The position numbers and the translations under genes were made by a program. A DNA stretch of 64,000 nucleotides from Gammaproteobacteria bacterium (GTDB taxonomy: Bacteria > Pseudomonadota > Gammaproteobacteria > Steroidobacterales > Steroidobacteraceae), in NCBI GenBank assembly GCA_027459765.1, contig DAIDHD010000003.1:157569-221568 (forward strand). Reading direction: 5' to 3'. The notes beneath the pieces were generated by a model. The model made no database searches. It was not told where the DNA came from and worked only from the letters and a program-made list of their open reading frames with translations. This document shows positions 10,698 to 19,857 of the stretch, one piece after another (the first letter of the stretch is position 1; every line of letters begins with the position of its first letter).

Positions 10698-12125
10698 ATG
10701 GACCGGAGAGATCGACCCGTGAATGCCCACTCCACCGCCGTCACGACGCCGCTGTCGTTCGGTCTCGGTACCCTGGCCCGGGAGCCTGGCTCCCCGCAAA
10801 AGCGCAAGGCACGCATCCTGGTGGTGGACGACGACCCGGGTTTGCTGCGACTGCTCACGATTCGCCTGCGGGCGGAGAACTACGAAGTGGAGGCCGTCGA
10901 GAGCGGCGCCGCAGCGCTGGCGGCCTGCGGCCGGTTTCGACCGGACCTGGTCATCACCGACCTGCGCATGGACCAGATGGACGGTATCGGGCTTCTGAAG
11001 GAGCTGCAGAGCCGCTGGCCGGGATTGCACGTCATCATTCTCACCGCGCACGGTACGATCCCTGACGCGGTGCACGCCACCCAGAGCGGCGCGTTCGGTT
11101 TCCTGACCAAACCGGTCGACAAACAGGATCTGCTCGATCACGTGCAGAAGGCGCTCAAGGTATCCGGTTTTGCGCACGCCGCCGAGGACTGGCGCGCCAA
11201 CATCGTGACCCGCAATCCCCTGATGGAGGACCGGCTCGCGCAGGCCAACATCGTGGCCGGGACGGATGCGCGGGTGCTGGTCACCGGCGAGACCGGCACC
11301 GGCAAGGAGTTGCTGGCGCGCGCCATCCACGAGGCGAGCCCGCGACGCAACAAGCCGTTCGTGGTGGTGCACTGCGGCGCCATGGCGGAAAATCTGCTGG
11401 ATGCCGAGCTTTTCGGCACCGATGCCGGCGCCGCCGGGGTGGCGGCCCGTTCGGGACTTCTCGAAAGCGCCGACGGTGGCACGTTGCTGCTCGATGAGAT
11501 CGGCGACCTGCCCATGCGGCTGCAGGTGAAGCTCCTGCGCGTGCTGCAGGAGAATCAGATCCGGCCCATCGGCCGCACCGAGTCGGTGCCGGTGAACGTG
11601 CGGATCATCTCATCCACGCACCGCGATCTTCACCAGCTCATGGTGGAGGGGAAGTTCCGCGAGGATCTCTTCTATCGGCTCAACGTGGTGCACATCGAGT
11701 TGCCGCCGCTGTCGCGCCGCCGCGAAGACATTCCGCTGTTGGTGGCCCACTTCCTCGACAAGATCAGCAAGGAAACCGGACAGCGACGCATCTACGCGCC
11801 CGAGGCGGTGGAGCTTTTGGCCACGGCCGATTGGCCGGGCAACGTGCACCAACTCTACAACGTGGTACGCCAGAACGTCGCCGTGTCCCACGGCGCGATC
11901 ATCACGGCCGAACTGGTGCAGCAGTCGCTCGGCGGATCGAGCACCCGTCTCACCTCCTTCGACGAGGCCCGCGACGAATTCACCCGCAACTACCTGTCGC
12001 AGATCCTGCAGATCACCGGCGGCAACGTCAGCCAGGCGGCGCGCCTCGCCAAGCGCAATCGCACCGATTTCTACAAGCTATTGTCGCGCCACCAGCTCGT
12101 GCCGGAAGACTTCAAGAAGCCCTGA
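10698..12125 (+). CDS. glrR: NtrC-type response regulator GlrR/QseF lacking the GAFTGA loop
   Basis: A 475-residue regulator. The receiver domain spans about 35-155 with phospho-acceptor Asp88 in LVITDLRMD. The AAA+ domain spans about 175-400 with Walker A GETGTGKE, Walker B LLLDEIGD and the arginine-finger stretch FREDLFYRLN. A Fis-type helix-turn-helix is at the C-terminus (GGNVSQAARLAKRNRTDFY). The loop that contacts sigma-54 is not GAFTGA: after ELFG the chain reads TDAGAAGVAARSG, about one residue shorter than usual and without the Phe-Thr pair. ATP binding should remain, but sigma-54 remodelling is doubtful, so this copy may act with sigma-70. It lies 9 bases after qseG. Confidence 0.93.
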   Translation: MDRRDRPVNAHSTAVTTPLSFGLGTLAREPGSPQKRKARILVVDDDPGLLRLLTIRLRAENYEVEAVESGAAALAACGRFRPDLVITDLRMDQMDGIGLLKELQSRWPGLHVIILTAHGTIPDAVHATQSGAFGFLTKPVDKQDLLDHVQKALKVSGFAHAAEDWRANIVTRNPLMEDRLAQANIVAGTDARVLVTGETGTGKELLARAIHEASPRRNKPFVVVHCGAMAENLLDAELFGTDAGAAGVAARSGLLESADGGTLLLDEIGDLPMRLQVKLLRVLQENQIRPIGRTESVPVNVRIISSTHRDLHQLMVEGKFREDLFYRLNVVHIELPPLSRRREDIPLLVAHFLDKISKETGQRRIYAPEAVELLATADWPGNVHQLYNVVRQNVAVSHGAIITAELVQQSLGGSSTRLTSFDEARDEFTRNYLSQILQITGGNVSQAARLAKRNRTDFYKLLSRHQLVPEDFKKP

Positions 12126-12158
12126 CGCGCAGGGGGTTCGGTACCCGGCCGCGAGAGG

Positions 12159-12186
12159 TGACGGACATCTACCCCGGGTGCCGTCA
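12159..12186. terminator. Candidate hairpin between convergent glrR and the aminotransferase gene
   Basis: TGACGG at 12159-12164 pairs with CCGTCA at 12181-12186. It sits in the 87-base gap between two genes that face each other, a position where a shared terminator is expected. There is no T-run, and the arms are short. Confidence 0.25.
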
Positions 12187-12212
12187 GCAGCCCCCACCCC
12201 CGCCTGCGGGCC

Positions 12213-13382
12213 TCAGCCAGCGTAGAACCGTGCGATGGTATCGACGACGTAGCGGAGTTGGGCTTCGGTGAGTTCCGCATACACCGGCAGCGCCAGCGTC
12301 TCCCGGGCCGCGAGTTCGGAATGCGGCAGGTCACCCACCCGATAGCCCAAGTAGCCGAAGCATTCCTGCAGGTGCAGCGGCACGGGATAGTAGATCTCCG
12401 TGCCCACGCCGTTCTCTGCCAGAAATTGGCGCAGTTCGTCGCGACGCGCGACGCGTACCACGTACTGGTTGAAGATGTGGCGCATGCCGGGCAGCGCGCG
12501 TGGCGTACGCAGATGCGCGCCCAAGCCGGGCACCGCCGCGAAGGCGGCATCGTAGAAGCGCGCGTTGCGTTGCCGCCCTTCGGTCCATCCGTCGAGGAAC
12601 TTGAGCTTCACCTCGAGCACGGCGGCCTGCAATTCGTCGATGCGGAAATTGCCGCCGATGAGGGCGTGATAGTACTTGGGCTTGCCGCCATGCACGCGCA
12701 GCACTTTGAGCCGCTCGGCGAGTTCGGGATCGTTCGCCGTGCACAATCCCGCATCGCCGAAAGCGCCGAGGTTCTTGCTCGGGAAGAACGAGAAACACCC
12801 CACGTCACCGATCGAGCCGACGCGCCGACCGTGGTACTCGGTACCGATGGCCTGCGCGGCGTCCTCGATGATCGCCAGTCCATGCGCACGCGCCAGGCGC
12901 AGCAGCGGATCCATGTCGGCGGACTGGCCATAGAGGTGCACCGGCATGATGGCGCGGATACGCCCGCCGGTGACGCGATTGACGAGGACACCACCACGCA
13001 CCCGGGTGTGTGCGTCGATGAAGGCCTCGACCGCCGCCGGCGACAAATTGAAGGACACCGGATCGATGTCGCAGTAGAGCGGCCGTGCACCAGCGCGCGC
13101 AATGGTCCCGCCGGTGGCGAAGAAGGTGAACGGCGAGGTGATCACCTCGTCCCCGGGCCCTATGTCGAGCGCCATCAACGCGAGCAACAAGGCATCCGTG
13201 CCCGAGGACACGCCGATACCGTGCTGCGCACCACAATAGCGCGCCGCATCGGCCTCGAAGGCAGTGACGTGCTTGCCGAGGATGAAGTACTGACTCTCGC
13301 ACACCTCCTCGATGACAGGCATCACGGCGGCGCGGATCTGGGCGTATTGGGCTTTGAGATCGAGCAAGGGGACGGTCGTCAT
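12213..13382 (-). CDS. DegT/DnrJ/EryC1-family PLP aminotransferase
   Basis: A 389-residue sugar aminotransferase of the DegT/DnrJ/EryC1/StrS family. It opens with [13 protein letters not shown]-binding elements are [20 protein letters not shown] and [12 protein letters not shown], in which the Lys forms the internal aldimine. The family transfers an amino group, usually from glutamate, to a nucleotide keto-sugar. The closest relatives by feel are WlbC/WbpE- or DesV-like enzymes that make 3-amino sugars. It probably supplies an amino sugar for the adjacent EPS locus, although no nucleotide-sugar oxidoreductase lies next to it. The ATG at 13382 (MTTVPLLD) is preferred over the one two codons earlier. 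Confidence 0.9.
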   Translation of the reverse strand: MTTVPLLDLKAQYAQIRAAVMPVIEEVCESQYFILGKHVTAFEADAARYCGAQHGIGVSSGTDALLLALMALDIGPGDEVITSPFTFFATGGTIARAGARPLYCDIDPVSFNLSPAAVEAFIDAHTRVRGGVLVNRVTGGRIRAIMPVHLYGQSADMDPLLRLARAHGLAIIEDAAQAIGTEYHGRRVGSIGDVGCFSFFPSKNLGAFGDAGLCTANDPELAERLKVLRVHGGKPKYYHALIGGNFRIDELQAAVLEVKLKFLDGWTEGRQRNARFYDAAFAAVPGLGAHLRTPRALPGMRHIFNQYVVRVARRDELRQFLAENGVGTEIYYPVPLHLQECFGYLGYRVGDLPHSELAARETLALPVYAELTEAQLRYVVDTIARFYAG

Positions 13383-13577
13383 AAGCACTTAAGGATATCA
13401 TGCGAGATTCCGAGTTAACTTAAAGAGACCGCGATTTGACATTGCGGGACGGATTGTCGACTTCGGTCACGGTCGCTCGGCGGGGATTGTCCGATACTTT
13501 TGAGGCTGTTACGGGCATCGACGCCGCCGTTCGCGAGGGCATCCTCGTACAAGGAACCGCGGCTCCACGGACGAGGC

Positions 13578-14984
13578 ATGGCTGGACCAATCATCTACAA
13601 GCAGAGCTTCCGGGTCATGGCCATCACGGCCTTGCAAGCCGTGACGCCCGCGCTGGTGTCGGTGCTCTCGCTCCTGGTCATCATCGCCGTGTTCGGGCGC
13701 GCCTACGAGCCCTCGCCGAACGCCGTCCCCACGGTCATCTTGCTGAGCCTGCTGCTGGTGCGGGCACCGCCGGAGTTCTCGCAACAGTTGGCGGCCTCGC
13801 GGGTGAGCGTGGCGGCTGAGATCGTCATGCGCTGGCTCGCAATGCTGGGAGCGCTCCTCGCCGTGGCTTACGCCACGCACTCAGCCATCGGCGACTATCC
13901 CCGACGGGTGTTTCTCACCTGGGCGGCCGTCACGCCTTTCGCGCTCGTACTGTCGAACCTCGCGATGCGCGAGTTGTTGAGGCACTTCTGGCTGCGCGCC
14001 CTCACCCCGCGCAGCACCGTGATCGCTGGATATACCGACAGCAGCCTGCAGCTCGCACGACGCCTGCGCGCCAATCCCGCGCTGCATTTGAATCCGGTGG
14101 GCTTTTTCGACGATCGCAGCGCCGAGCGTCTCGGCAAGGAGCCGGACGCGCAGCTTCTCGGCAGCCTTACCGAACTCGCCACCTTCGTCAAGGAACGGCG
14201 CATCGACGTGATCTTCATCGCGCTGCCGATTCGGCACGTGCAGCGGGTGCTGAACCTCCTCGACGACCTGCGCGACACCACTGCATCGATCTATTACGTG
14301 CCCGACATCTTCGTGTTCGATCTGATCCAGGCACGGTCCGGCGAGATCGACGGCATACCGGTGGTCGCCATGTGCGAGACGCCGTTCCAGGGCTATCGAG
14401 GCGTGGCCAAGCGCATCACCGATTTCGTGCTGTCGCTGATCATCTTCACGTTGCTTCTGCCCCTGCTGATCTTGATCTCGATGCTGGTCAAATTGACGTC
14501 TCCGGGTCCCGTGATCTTCGCCCAGCGACGCTACGGACTCGACGGCCAGGAAATCGTCGTCTACAAGTTCCGCACCATGCGGGTCACCGAGGACGGCAGC
14601 CAGATCCGCCAGGCGTCCAAGGGGGATCCGCGCATCACGCCCATCGGCGCACTCCTACGTCGCACCTCGCTCGACGAATTGCCACAGCTCATCAACGTCC
14701 TGCAGGGCCGCATGAGTCTCGTCGGTCCGCGTCCGCACGCGGTCGCCCACAACGAGCAGTACCGGAAGCTCATCAAGGGGTACATGGTGCGGCACAAGGT
14801 GCTGCCCGGCATCACCGGCCTTGCGCAGGTGAGCGGCTGCCGGGGCGAGACGACGGACCTCAAGGACATGGAGGCCCGGGTGAACTATGACCTGGAATAT
14901 TTGCGTCGCTGGACGCCGATGCTCGACCTTAAGATCATCCTGCTCACCGCCGTGAAGGTGTTTCGCGACGACAAGGCCTATTGA
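13578..14984 (+). CDS. Undecaprenyl-phosphate sugar phosphotransferase initiating EPS synthesis
   Basis: A 468-residue polyisoprenyl-phosphate hexose-1-phosphate transferase of the WcaJ/EpsB type. Four membrane helices and a CoA-binding-like domain (STVIAGYTDSSLQLARRLR) fill the N-terminal two thirds. A re-entrant helix follows (DFVLSLIIFTLLLPLLILI), then the catalytic domain with the conserved KFRTM, DPRITPIG, SLDELPQL, MSLVGPRPH and VLPGITGLAQVSG. It loads the first sugar phosphate on undecaprenyl phosphate at the inner membrane. The ATG at 13578 is preferred because the 26 upstream codons lack family features. Its end overlaps the convergent PPTase gene by 7 bases. Confidence 0.93.
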   Translation: MAGPIIYKQSFRVMAITALQAVTPALVSVLSLLVIIAVFGRAYEPSPNAVPTVILLSLLLVRAPPEFSQQLAASRVSVAAEIVMRWLAMLGALLAVAYATHSAIGDYPRRVFLTWAAVTPFALVLSNLAMRELLRHFWLRALTPRSTVIAGYTDSSLQLARRLRANPALHLNPVGFFDDRSAERLGKEPDAQLLGSLTELATFVKERRIDVIFIALPIRHVQRVLNLLDDLRDTTASIYYVPDIFVFDLIQARSGEIDGIPVVAMCETPFQGYRGVAKRITDFVLSLIIFTLLLPLLILISMLVKLTSPGPVIFAQRRYGLDGQEIVVYKFRTMRVTEDGSQIRQASKGDPRITPIGALLRRTSLDELPQLINVLQGRMSLVGPRPHAVAHNEQYRKLIKGYMVRHKVLPGITGLAQVSGCRGETTDLKDMEARVNYDLEYLRRWTPMLDLKIILLTAVKVFRDDKAY

Positions 14985-15709
14985 GTCGGCGCCGTCGGAT
15001 TCGCCGCAAGCACCGCGCAACCCGTCAGCACGTGGGTATCGAGCGCGAGGAAGCGCCCGAGGAAGGAACCCGCCAACTGCGCGGCCGGTGCATCCCCGCG
15101 AACCACCTCGACGCTCCAGGCGCCTTCGCTCCGCCCCCACTCGTGTAAGCGGATACGGGCATCCTGAAAGCCGAGCCACGCCAGCGTCAGGGCGTATTGG
15201 CACTTGTAAAAGGCTTCCTTGGCCGAAAAGATCGCCGTCGCCGCGGGCAGGCGCTCGGCTTCGGGCAGGGTCTGCGTCCACTCGACTTCCGTCGGCAGTA
15301 GCACTTTGCGCCAGAGATCGGCGTGCACGACACGGGCACGCTCAGCGTCGATGCCAAGCGCCGCGACGCGATCCGTGCGCGCCACGGCCACTGCGCACAG
15401 ATCATCGGTGTGGGTGATGCTGCCGGTAAAGCCGTGCGGCCAGCGTGGCTGCCGGTCATCGCCCGGCGGGAGCGCCACCGCCGGCAGCCCGAATCGAGCA
15501 AGCGCGTGCCGTGCACAGGCGCGCCCGGCCGCGAATTCGCGCACTCGACTCGGAGCCGCCTTGGCAATATGAGCCAGTTCCTCCAATAACAACCAAGCAG
15601 GGTCGCCGGCGCCCCGCAAGCTCACCACGGCCACGCCGGGCGGGAACAGCCGCTCGGCCCGATCCGACCGGTCGAATGCGATGTCTGGTGCCTGCGTCGG
15701 GGGGGGCAT
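14978..15709 (-). CDS. 4'-phosphopantetheinyl transferase (Sfp/EntD-like)
   Basis: A 243-residue enzyme that transfers 4'-phosphopantetheine from CoA to a serine on carrier proteins. The diagnostic motifs are present: GSITHTDDLCAVAVA, the Mg-binding GIDAERAR, and FSAKEAFYKCQYAL with the catalytic Lys-Glu. Length fits the Sfp/EntD class rather than AcpS. The ATG at 15709 is followed by eight cytosines. Three acyl carrier proteins lie elsewhere in the window, plus an AMP-ligase next door, so it is a good candidate for the activator of the locus's carriers; a link to fatty-acid or non-ribosomal carriers outside the window is not excluded. Confidence 0.9.
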   Translation of the reverse strand: MPPPTQAPDIAFDRSDRAERLFPPGVAVVSLRGAGDPAWLLLEELAHIAKAAPSRVREFAAGRACARHALARFGLPAVALPPGDDRQPRWPHGFTGSITHTDDLCAVAVARTDRVAALGIDAERARVVHADLWRKVLLPTEVEWTQTLPEAERLPAATAIFSAKEAFYKCQYALTLAWLGFQDARIRLHEWGRSEGAWSVEVVRGDAPAAQLAGSFLGRFLALDTHVLTGCAVLAANPTAPTQ

Positions 15710-15777
15710 TGGGTCCGTCGTACGACCGTCAAGCGAGTTACTATAGCGAAGCGAGGGGGAGTGCCGGGAGGCGAGGC

Positions 15778-17121
15778 GTGAGGTCACTGCAGGATGCACT
15801 GTCGGAGCCGCCGGCAACGCCGACGGCGCGCTTTTACGGACGGGAAGGCACCGTCGCGCTCGGCGACCTGCGCGAGCGCAGCGTGCTCAAGGTCGATCTG
15901 GAGACACTGCGCGGGCGCCGGGTGGTGCTCGCCACGCACGGGCAGTTGCCGACCGCCCTCGCGCTCGTGGAACTCGACGGCGTCGCCGGCCGAATCGTGC
16001 TGTGCACGCCCGACGCCGCCGGTCATTTGGACGCCATCCGCGAGGCCGCACAGGCCGACGTGGTGTTCACCGACGCGGATATCGCCTCCGCCCCGACCGA
16101 TCGGCCGGTCAGGCGACGCACCAGTGAAACCACCGAGTGGATCCTGCTGACCTCGGGCACCACCGGCATCCCGAAGCTCGTGCTGCACTCCCTGGAATCG
16201 CTCGCCGGCGCCCTGCCGCGGGTGGCCGGCGGCCCCACCACCGTGTGGAGCACCTTCTACGACATCCGCCGCTACGGCGGCTTGCAGATCTTCCTGCGCG
16301 CCGTGCTCGGCGGCGCCTCGCTGGTGCTGTCGAGCGCCGACGAGCCGGCACCCGAATTCCTCGGCCGCGCCGCGGCAGCCGGGGTCGCCCACATCTCCGG
16401 CACGCCCTCGCACTGGCGCCGCGCGCTGATGAGCGGCGAGGCCCGGCGCATCGATCCCCAGTACGTGCGCCTCTCGGGGGAGATCGCCGACCAAGCCATC
16501 CTCGACCGGCTGTGCGCGACCTACCCGAAGGCACGCATCGGCCACGCCTTCGCCTCCACCGAGGCGGGCGTCGCGTTCGACGTCAACGACGGCCGGGCGG
16601 GATTTCCCGCACAGTATCTGCGCGAGCCGCCGAACGGGGTGCAACTCAAGGTCGAGGACGGCACGCTGCGGATCCGCTCCGGGCGCAACGCCACGCGCTA
16701 CCTTGGCGACGCCGCACCGACCTTGGCGGGCGGGGACGGCTTCGTCGACACCGGCGACCTGGTGGAACTCGTCGATGATCGCTATTACTTTCGCGGCCGT
16801 CGCGGCGGCGTGATCAACGTGGGAGGCCTCAAGGTGTTTCCAGAAGAGGTGGAATCCGTGCTCAACGCCGATCCGCGCGTGCGCATGTCGCTGGTGCGCC
16901 CGCGCCGCAATCCCATCACGGGCGCGGTGGTCGTCGCCGATGTCGTGCTCGCGGACGGCCACCGCGAGGTAGCGGACGCGCCGGCCGAAGCGGCGATGAG
17001 GGAGGAGCTGCTGGCCGCGTGCCGGCGCGCTCTCGCCGCTCACAAGGTGCCGGCCACGCTGCGCTTCGTGCCGGCGCTCGAGGTGACGCCCGCGGGCAAA
17101 CTGGTGCGCCCCGGTGCGTAA
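15778..17121 (+). CDS. AMP-dependent acyl ligase (ANL superfamily)
   Basis: A 447-residue adenylate-forming enzyme. The GTG at 15778 follows a GGGAGG ribosome site. The P-loop is LLTSGTTGIPKLVLHS; downstream elements are AFASTEAGVAF (A5-like), DGFVDTGDLVEL (the Asp contacting ribose) and FRGRRGGVINVGGLKVFPEEVE, the hinge to the mobile C-terminal domain, which ends with TPAGKLVR carrying the catalytic Lys. It activates a carboxylic acid as acyl-AMP and should pass it to CoA or a phosphopantetheinyl carrier. The protein is shorter than usual at the N-terminus. Its stop overlaps the SDR start, so the two genes are coupled. The divergent PPTase next to it hints at a carrier protein as acceptor. 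Confidence 0.88.
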   Translation: MRSLQDALSEPPATPTARFYGREGTVALGDLRERSVLKVDLETLRGRRVVLATHGQLPTALALVELDGVAGRIVLCTPDAAGHLDAIREAAQADVVFTDADIASAPTDRPVRRRTSETTEWILLTSGTTGIPKLVLHSLESLAGALPRVAGGPTTVWSTFYDIRRYGGLQIFLRAVLGGASLVLSSADEPAPEFLGRAAAAGVAHISGTPSHWRRALMSGEARRIDPQYVRLSGEIADQAILDRLCATYPKARIGHAFASTEAGVAFDVNDGRAGFPAQYLREPPNGVQLKVEDGTLRIRSGRNATRYLGDAAPTLAGGDGFVDTGDLVELVDDRYYFRGRRGGVINVGGLKVFPEEVESVLNADPRVRMSLVRPRRNPITGAVVVADVVLADGHREVADAPAEAAMREELLAACRRALAAHKVPATLRFVPALEVTPAGKLVRPGA

Positions 17122-17848
17122 CGTCGTCATCACGGGCGGCAGCCGTGGCCTTGGTCTTGCCATGGCGCGAGAATTGGCGGCGGCGGGCTTCTGTGTCATT
17201 GCGGTCGCACGAAAGTCGACGCCGGAACTGGCCTCTGCAGCGGACGAGGCCAAGGCGGCCGGCCGCGGCGCTATCGAGTTTCGCGCGGCGGATCTCGCTC
17301 AGACCGAGCAACTCGGGGCGATCGCCCGTGACCTGCGGCGCGAGTTCGGCCCTCTCCATGGGCTCGTCAATAACGCCGGGCTAGGCACGAGCGGGGTGCT
17401 CGGGGTCATGCTGGATGTGGACATCGAGCGCCTGCTCCACCTCAATACGCTCTCGCCAATTCTGCTTACGAAATACGTGGCGCGGGGGATGATGAGCGAG
17501 CGCGCAGGCCGCATCGTGAACGTCTCGTCCATCGTCGCATCGACCGGCTATAACGGCCTGTCGGTCTATAGCGCTACCAAAGCGGCGCTACTCGGTTTCA
17601 CACGCTCGCTCGCCCGAGAGCTCGGCTCCTTCGGCATCACGGTCAACGCCGTGGCTCCCGGCTTCATAGCGACCGAGATGACGGAAGAAATGACCCAGGG
17701 GCAACGAGACCAGATCGTGCGTCGCAGCGCGCTCAAGCGCCTTGCTGAGCCGGTGGACGTCGCGCGCACCGTCGCCTTTCTGATCGGTGACGCTGGGCGC
17801 AACATCACCGGCACGGTGCTGACGGTCGACGCCGGCAACACGGCATGA
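17114..17848 (+). CDS. FabG-like short-chain dehydrogenase/reductase
   Basis: A 244-residue classical SDR. The Rossmann nucleotide site is VVITGGSRGLGLAM, the NNAG motif is LVNNAGLG, and the catalytic tetrad is visible as NVSSIV with Tyr and Lys in YSATKAALLGF. The C-terminal VAPGFIATEMTEEM and ITGTVLTVDAG are typical of 3-oxoacyl-ACP reductases. It likely reduces a 3-oxo group or oxidises a hydroxyl on an acyl chain using NADP(H). The GTG start overlaps the ligase stop by 8 bases. Together with the ligase it may make a hydroxyacyl group for the EPS or a carrier. Confidence 0.9.
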   Translation: MRNVVITGGSRGLGLAMARELAAAGFCVIAVARKSTPELASAADEAKAAGRGAIEFRAADLAQTEQLGAIARDLRREFGPLHGLVNNAGLGTSGVLGVMLDVDIERLLHLNTLSPILLTKYVARGMMSERAGRIVNVSSIVASTGYNGLSVYSATKAALLGFTRSLARELGSFGITVNAVAPGFIATEMTEEMTQGQRDQIVRRSALKRLAEPVDVARTVAFLIGDAGRNITGTVLTVDAGNTA

Positions 17849-17888
17849 ACGTCATCGTTAGCGCGGTTCGGGGCAACCGGGACCGGCG

Positions 17889-19685
17889 TCAGATGCGTAC
17901 GCGGCCCTTGATGATAGCGTTCAGTAGTTCGTCGTCAATAGTCACATAGCACGCGGTCCGCGGATCGTCGAAGTAGACGGCAGTGCCAACACGCGCGGGA
18001 TCGAAACCCTGCTCAGACAACTCCTGCTTGCGAGGCTTGAAGGTACCTGTCGCGTCCAGGTACGGAACGAGGCGCAAGAACGCCGGCCGTGCATACCCCG
18101 GCAGTCGCTCGGCGAGATGGGCGCGCAACGCGCCGAAATCGAACTCGCCGTCGACCACCAGAGCCGCCATGCCGACGCGACCGTCCGCATTCGGCACCCG
18201 GACGCCGTAAACGACCCCTTCCCTGACTCCGCGGGCCGAGGTCAGGGCGGTCAGCACCTCCGCCGTTGAAACATTCTCTCCCTTCCAGCGATACGTATCC
18301 CCCACCCGATCGACGAAGTAGTAGAAACCTCGCGCATCGCGCCGCATCAGGTCGCCGGTGCGATACCAGGCGTCCCCGGGATCGAACACGTCGCGCAGAA
18401 TCTTACGTTCGGACTGCGCCTCGTCCGTATACCCCTCGAACCGCCCTTGGCGCTGTTGCCGCTCCGCCGGCATCCGCCCGACCGCCTCGCCGACCTCGTC
18501 CACGCCGCAGGTCTCGCACCGGCCATCGACGTTGCGCAACGGTTCGCCGCGCTCCACGTCGAAGCGCAGGAGTCGGATCGGCAGGCGCGCGGCGAGAAAC
18601 GGCGGGATGCGGCCGATGGCACCGACCTCCCCCTCGCAGTTGTAGAGGGAGAAGTTGCCCTCGGTGGAGGCGTAGTACTCGAGGATGCGCGGGATCTTGA
18701 AGCGCGACCGGAACGCCTGCCACACCTCCGGTCGCAGCCCGTTACCGCACGCGATGCGCAGCAAATGCGCGGTCTCGCCGGGCTGCGGCGGCGCGTTGAC
18801 GAGGTAGCGGCACAACTCGCCGATGTACTGGAAGAGCGTGCAGCGTTCCTCGCGCACGTCGCGCCAGAAGTCCGACGCGGAGAAACGCCGGCGGATCACC
18901 ACCGCTCCGCCGGCGACCAGCGTGGCGCCGGTTGCCACGACCCCGCCGACGCTGTGGTAGAGCGGCAGACAGTCGTACATCCGATCGTCCGGCCCGGTGT
19001 CGAGCATGCCGGCGAACCAGTGGCTCCACTGCATCACCCGGTAATGGCTCACCGCGGCGGCCTTCGGCAGGCCGGTCGTGCCGGATGTGTAGATGTAGAG
19101 CGCCGTGGCGTCGACCGTGGGCGCGGGGCACTCCTTCGCCGTCAACGGCGAGTCATCGAAACGCAGCAATTCCGGCTCGAGCGGCGCAAGATCGTGCTCC
19201 GACGCGCCCGCCACCCAGGCGCGCGGCGTCTCTGGCAGCGACCGTCCAATCGCCGCATAGGCGTCCGCCAATTCGGCCCCGGCGATCAACGCCCGGGGAC
19301 CGACCACCCGCACGCAATGAGCGAGCGCCGGCCCCGTCAGCTGCGTATTGAGCAGGGCCACCTTGATTCCCGCACGGGTCAAACCCAGCCACGCCGCGAG
19401 ATAGTCCGGACGGTTCGGCATCAACAGCGCCGCGGTGTCGCCGGCGCGCAGGCCCTGTGCCAGCGCCCAGCGGGCGTACCGGTGGATTCGCCGCGCCAGC
19501 TGTCCGTAGCTCATGTTCCCCTCGCGAGAGAGCAGGGCCGGCGCGTCCGATCGCTGCTCGGCGAGGCGCGACAGAAGCAAGGGCAGCGTCATCTGCGGGT
19601 CGCGGTCCACGGCGGCCGACCGTTCCAGCGCACCGAGCCAGGCCTTCCGGGCGAACGCGGCCGATTCCCTGTCGATCTCGCTCAT
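17889..19685 (-). CDS. Long/very-long-chain acyl-CoA synthetase (FATP/FadD6-like)
   Basis: A 598-residue ANL ligase of the fatty-acid-transport-protein type. The AMP motif is YIYTSGTTGLPKAAAVSH. Other family marks are CLPLYHSVGGVVATGATL, EYYASTEGNFSLYN, YRTGDLMRRDARGFYYFVDR and the hinge DTYRWKGENVSTAEV. These enzymes activate long-chain fatty acids to acyl-CoA at the inner membrane and can couple this to uptake. The ATG at 19685 (MSEIDRESA) is preferred over a GTG six codons upstream. It faces the SDR gene and is divergent from the exporter gene. A role in supplying acyl groups to the EPS locus is possible but unproven. Confidence 0.88.
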   Translation of the reverse strand: MSEIDRESAAFARKAWLGALERSAAVDRDPQMTLPLLLSRLAEQRSDAPALLSREGNMSYGQLARRIHRYARWALAQGLRAGDTAALLMPNRPDYLAAWLGLTRAGIKVALLNTQLTGPALAHCVRVVGPRALIAGAELADAYAAIGRSLPETPRAWVAGASEHDLAPLEPELLRFDDSPLTAKECPAPTVDATALYIYTSGTTGLPKAAAVSHYRVMQWSHWFAGMLDTGPDDRMYDCLPLYHSVGGVVATGATLVAGGAVVIRRRFSASDFWRDVREERCTLFQYIGELCRYLVNAPPQPGETAHLLRIACGNGLRPEVWQAFRSRFKIPRILEYYASTEGNFSLYNCEGEVGAIGRIPPFLAARLPIRLLRFDVERGEPLRNVDGRCETCGVDEVGEAVGRMPAERQQRQGRFEGYTDEAQSERKILRDVFDPGDAWYRTGDLMRRDARGFYYFVDRVGDTYRWKGENVSTAEVLTALTSARGVREGVVYGVRVPNADGRVGMAALVVDGEFDFGALRAHLAERLPGYARPAFLRLVPYLDATGTFKPRKQELSEQGFDPARVGTAVYFDDPRTACYVTIDDELLNAIIKGRVRI

Positions 19686-19857
19686 GGCGCGCGACGTTAC
19701 CACACTTGGTTTTCGCGACGCAGATCACGCCCGCAAACACCGGCAACCGGTCGATGGCGCGGCTTTCGCCCGACCCCGTCGGATTCTGTAAGATACGCGG
19801 CCGGGCGTCGACGAGTCGCGATAGACTCCGCAGGCTGAACCTTTGGAGACCTTGGAC

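Noticed and set aside
13436-13464. TTGACA upstream of the initiating transferase as a promoter
   Set aside because: No -10-like hexamer occurs 16-18 bases downstream.
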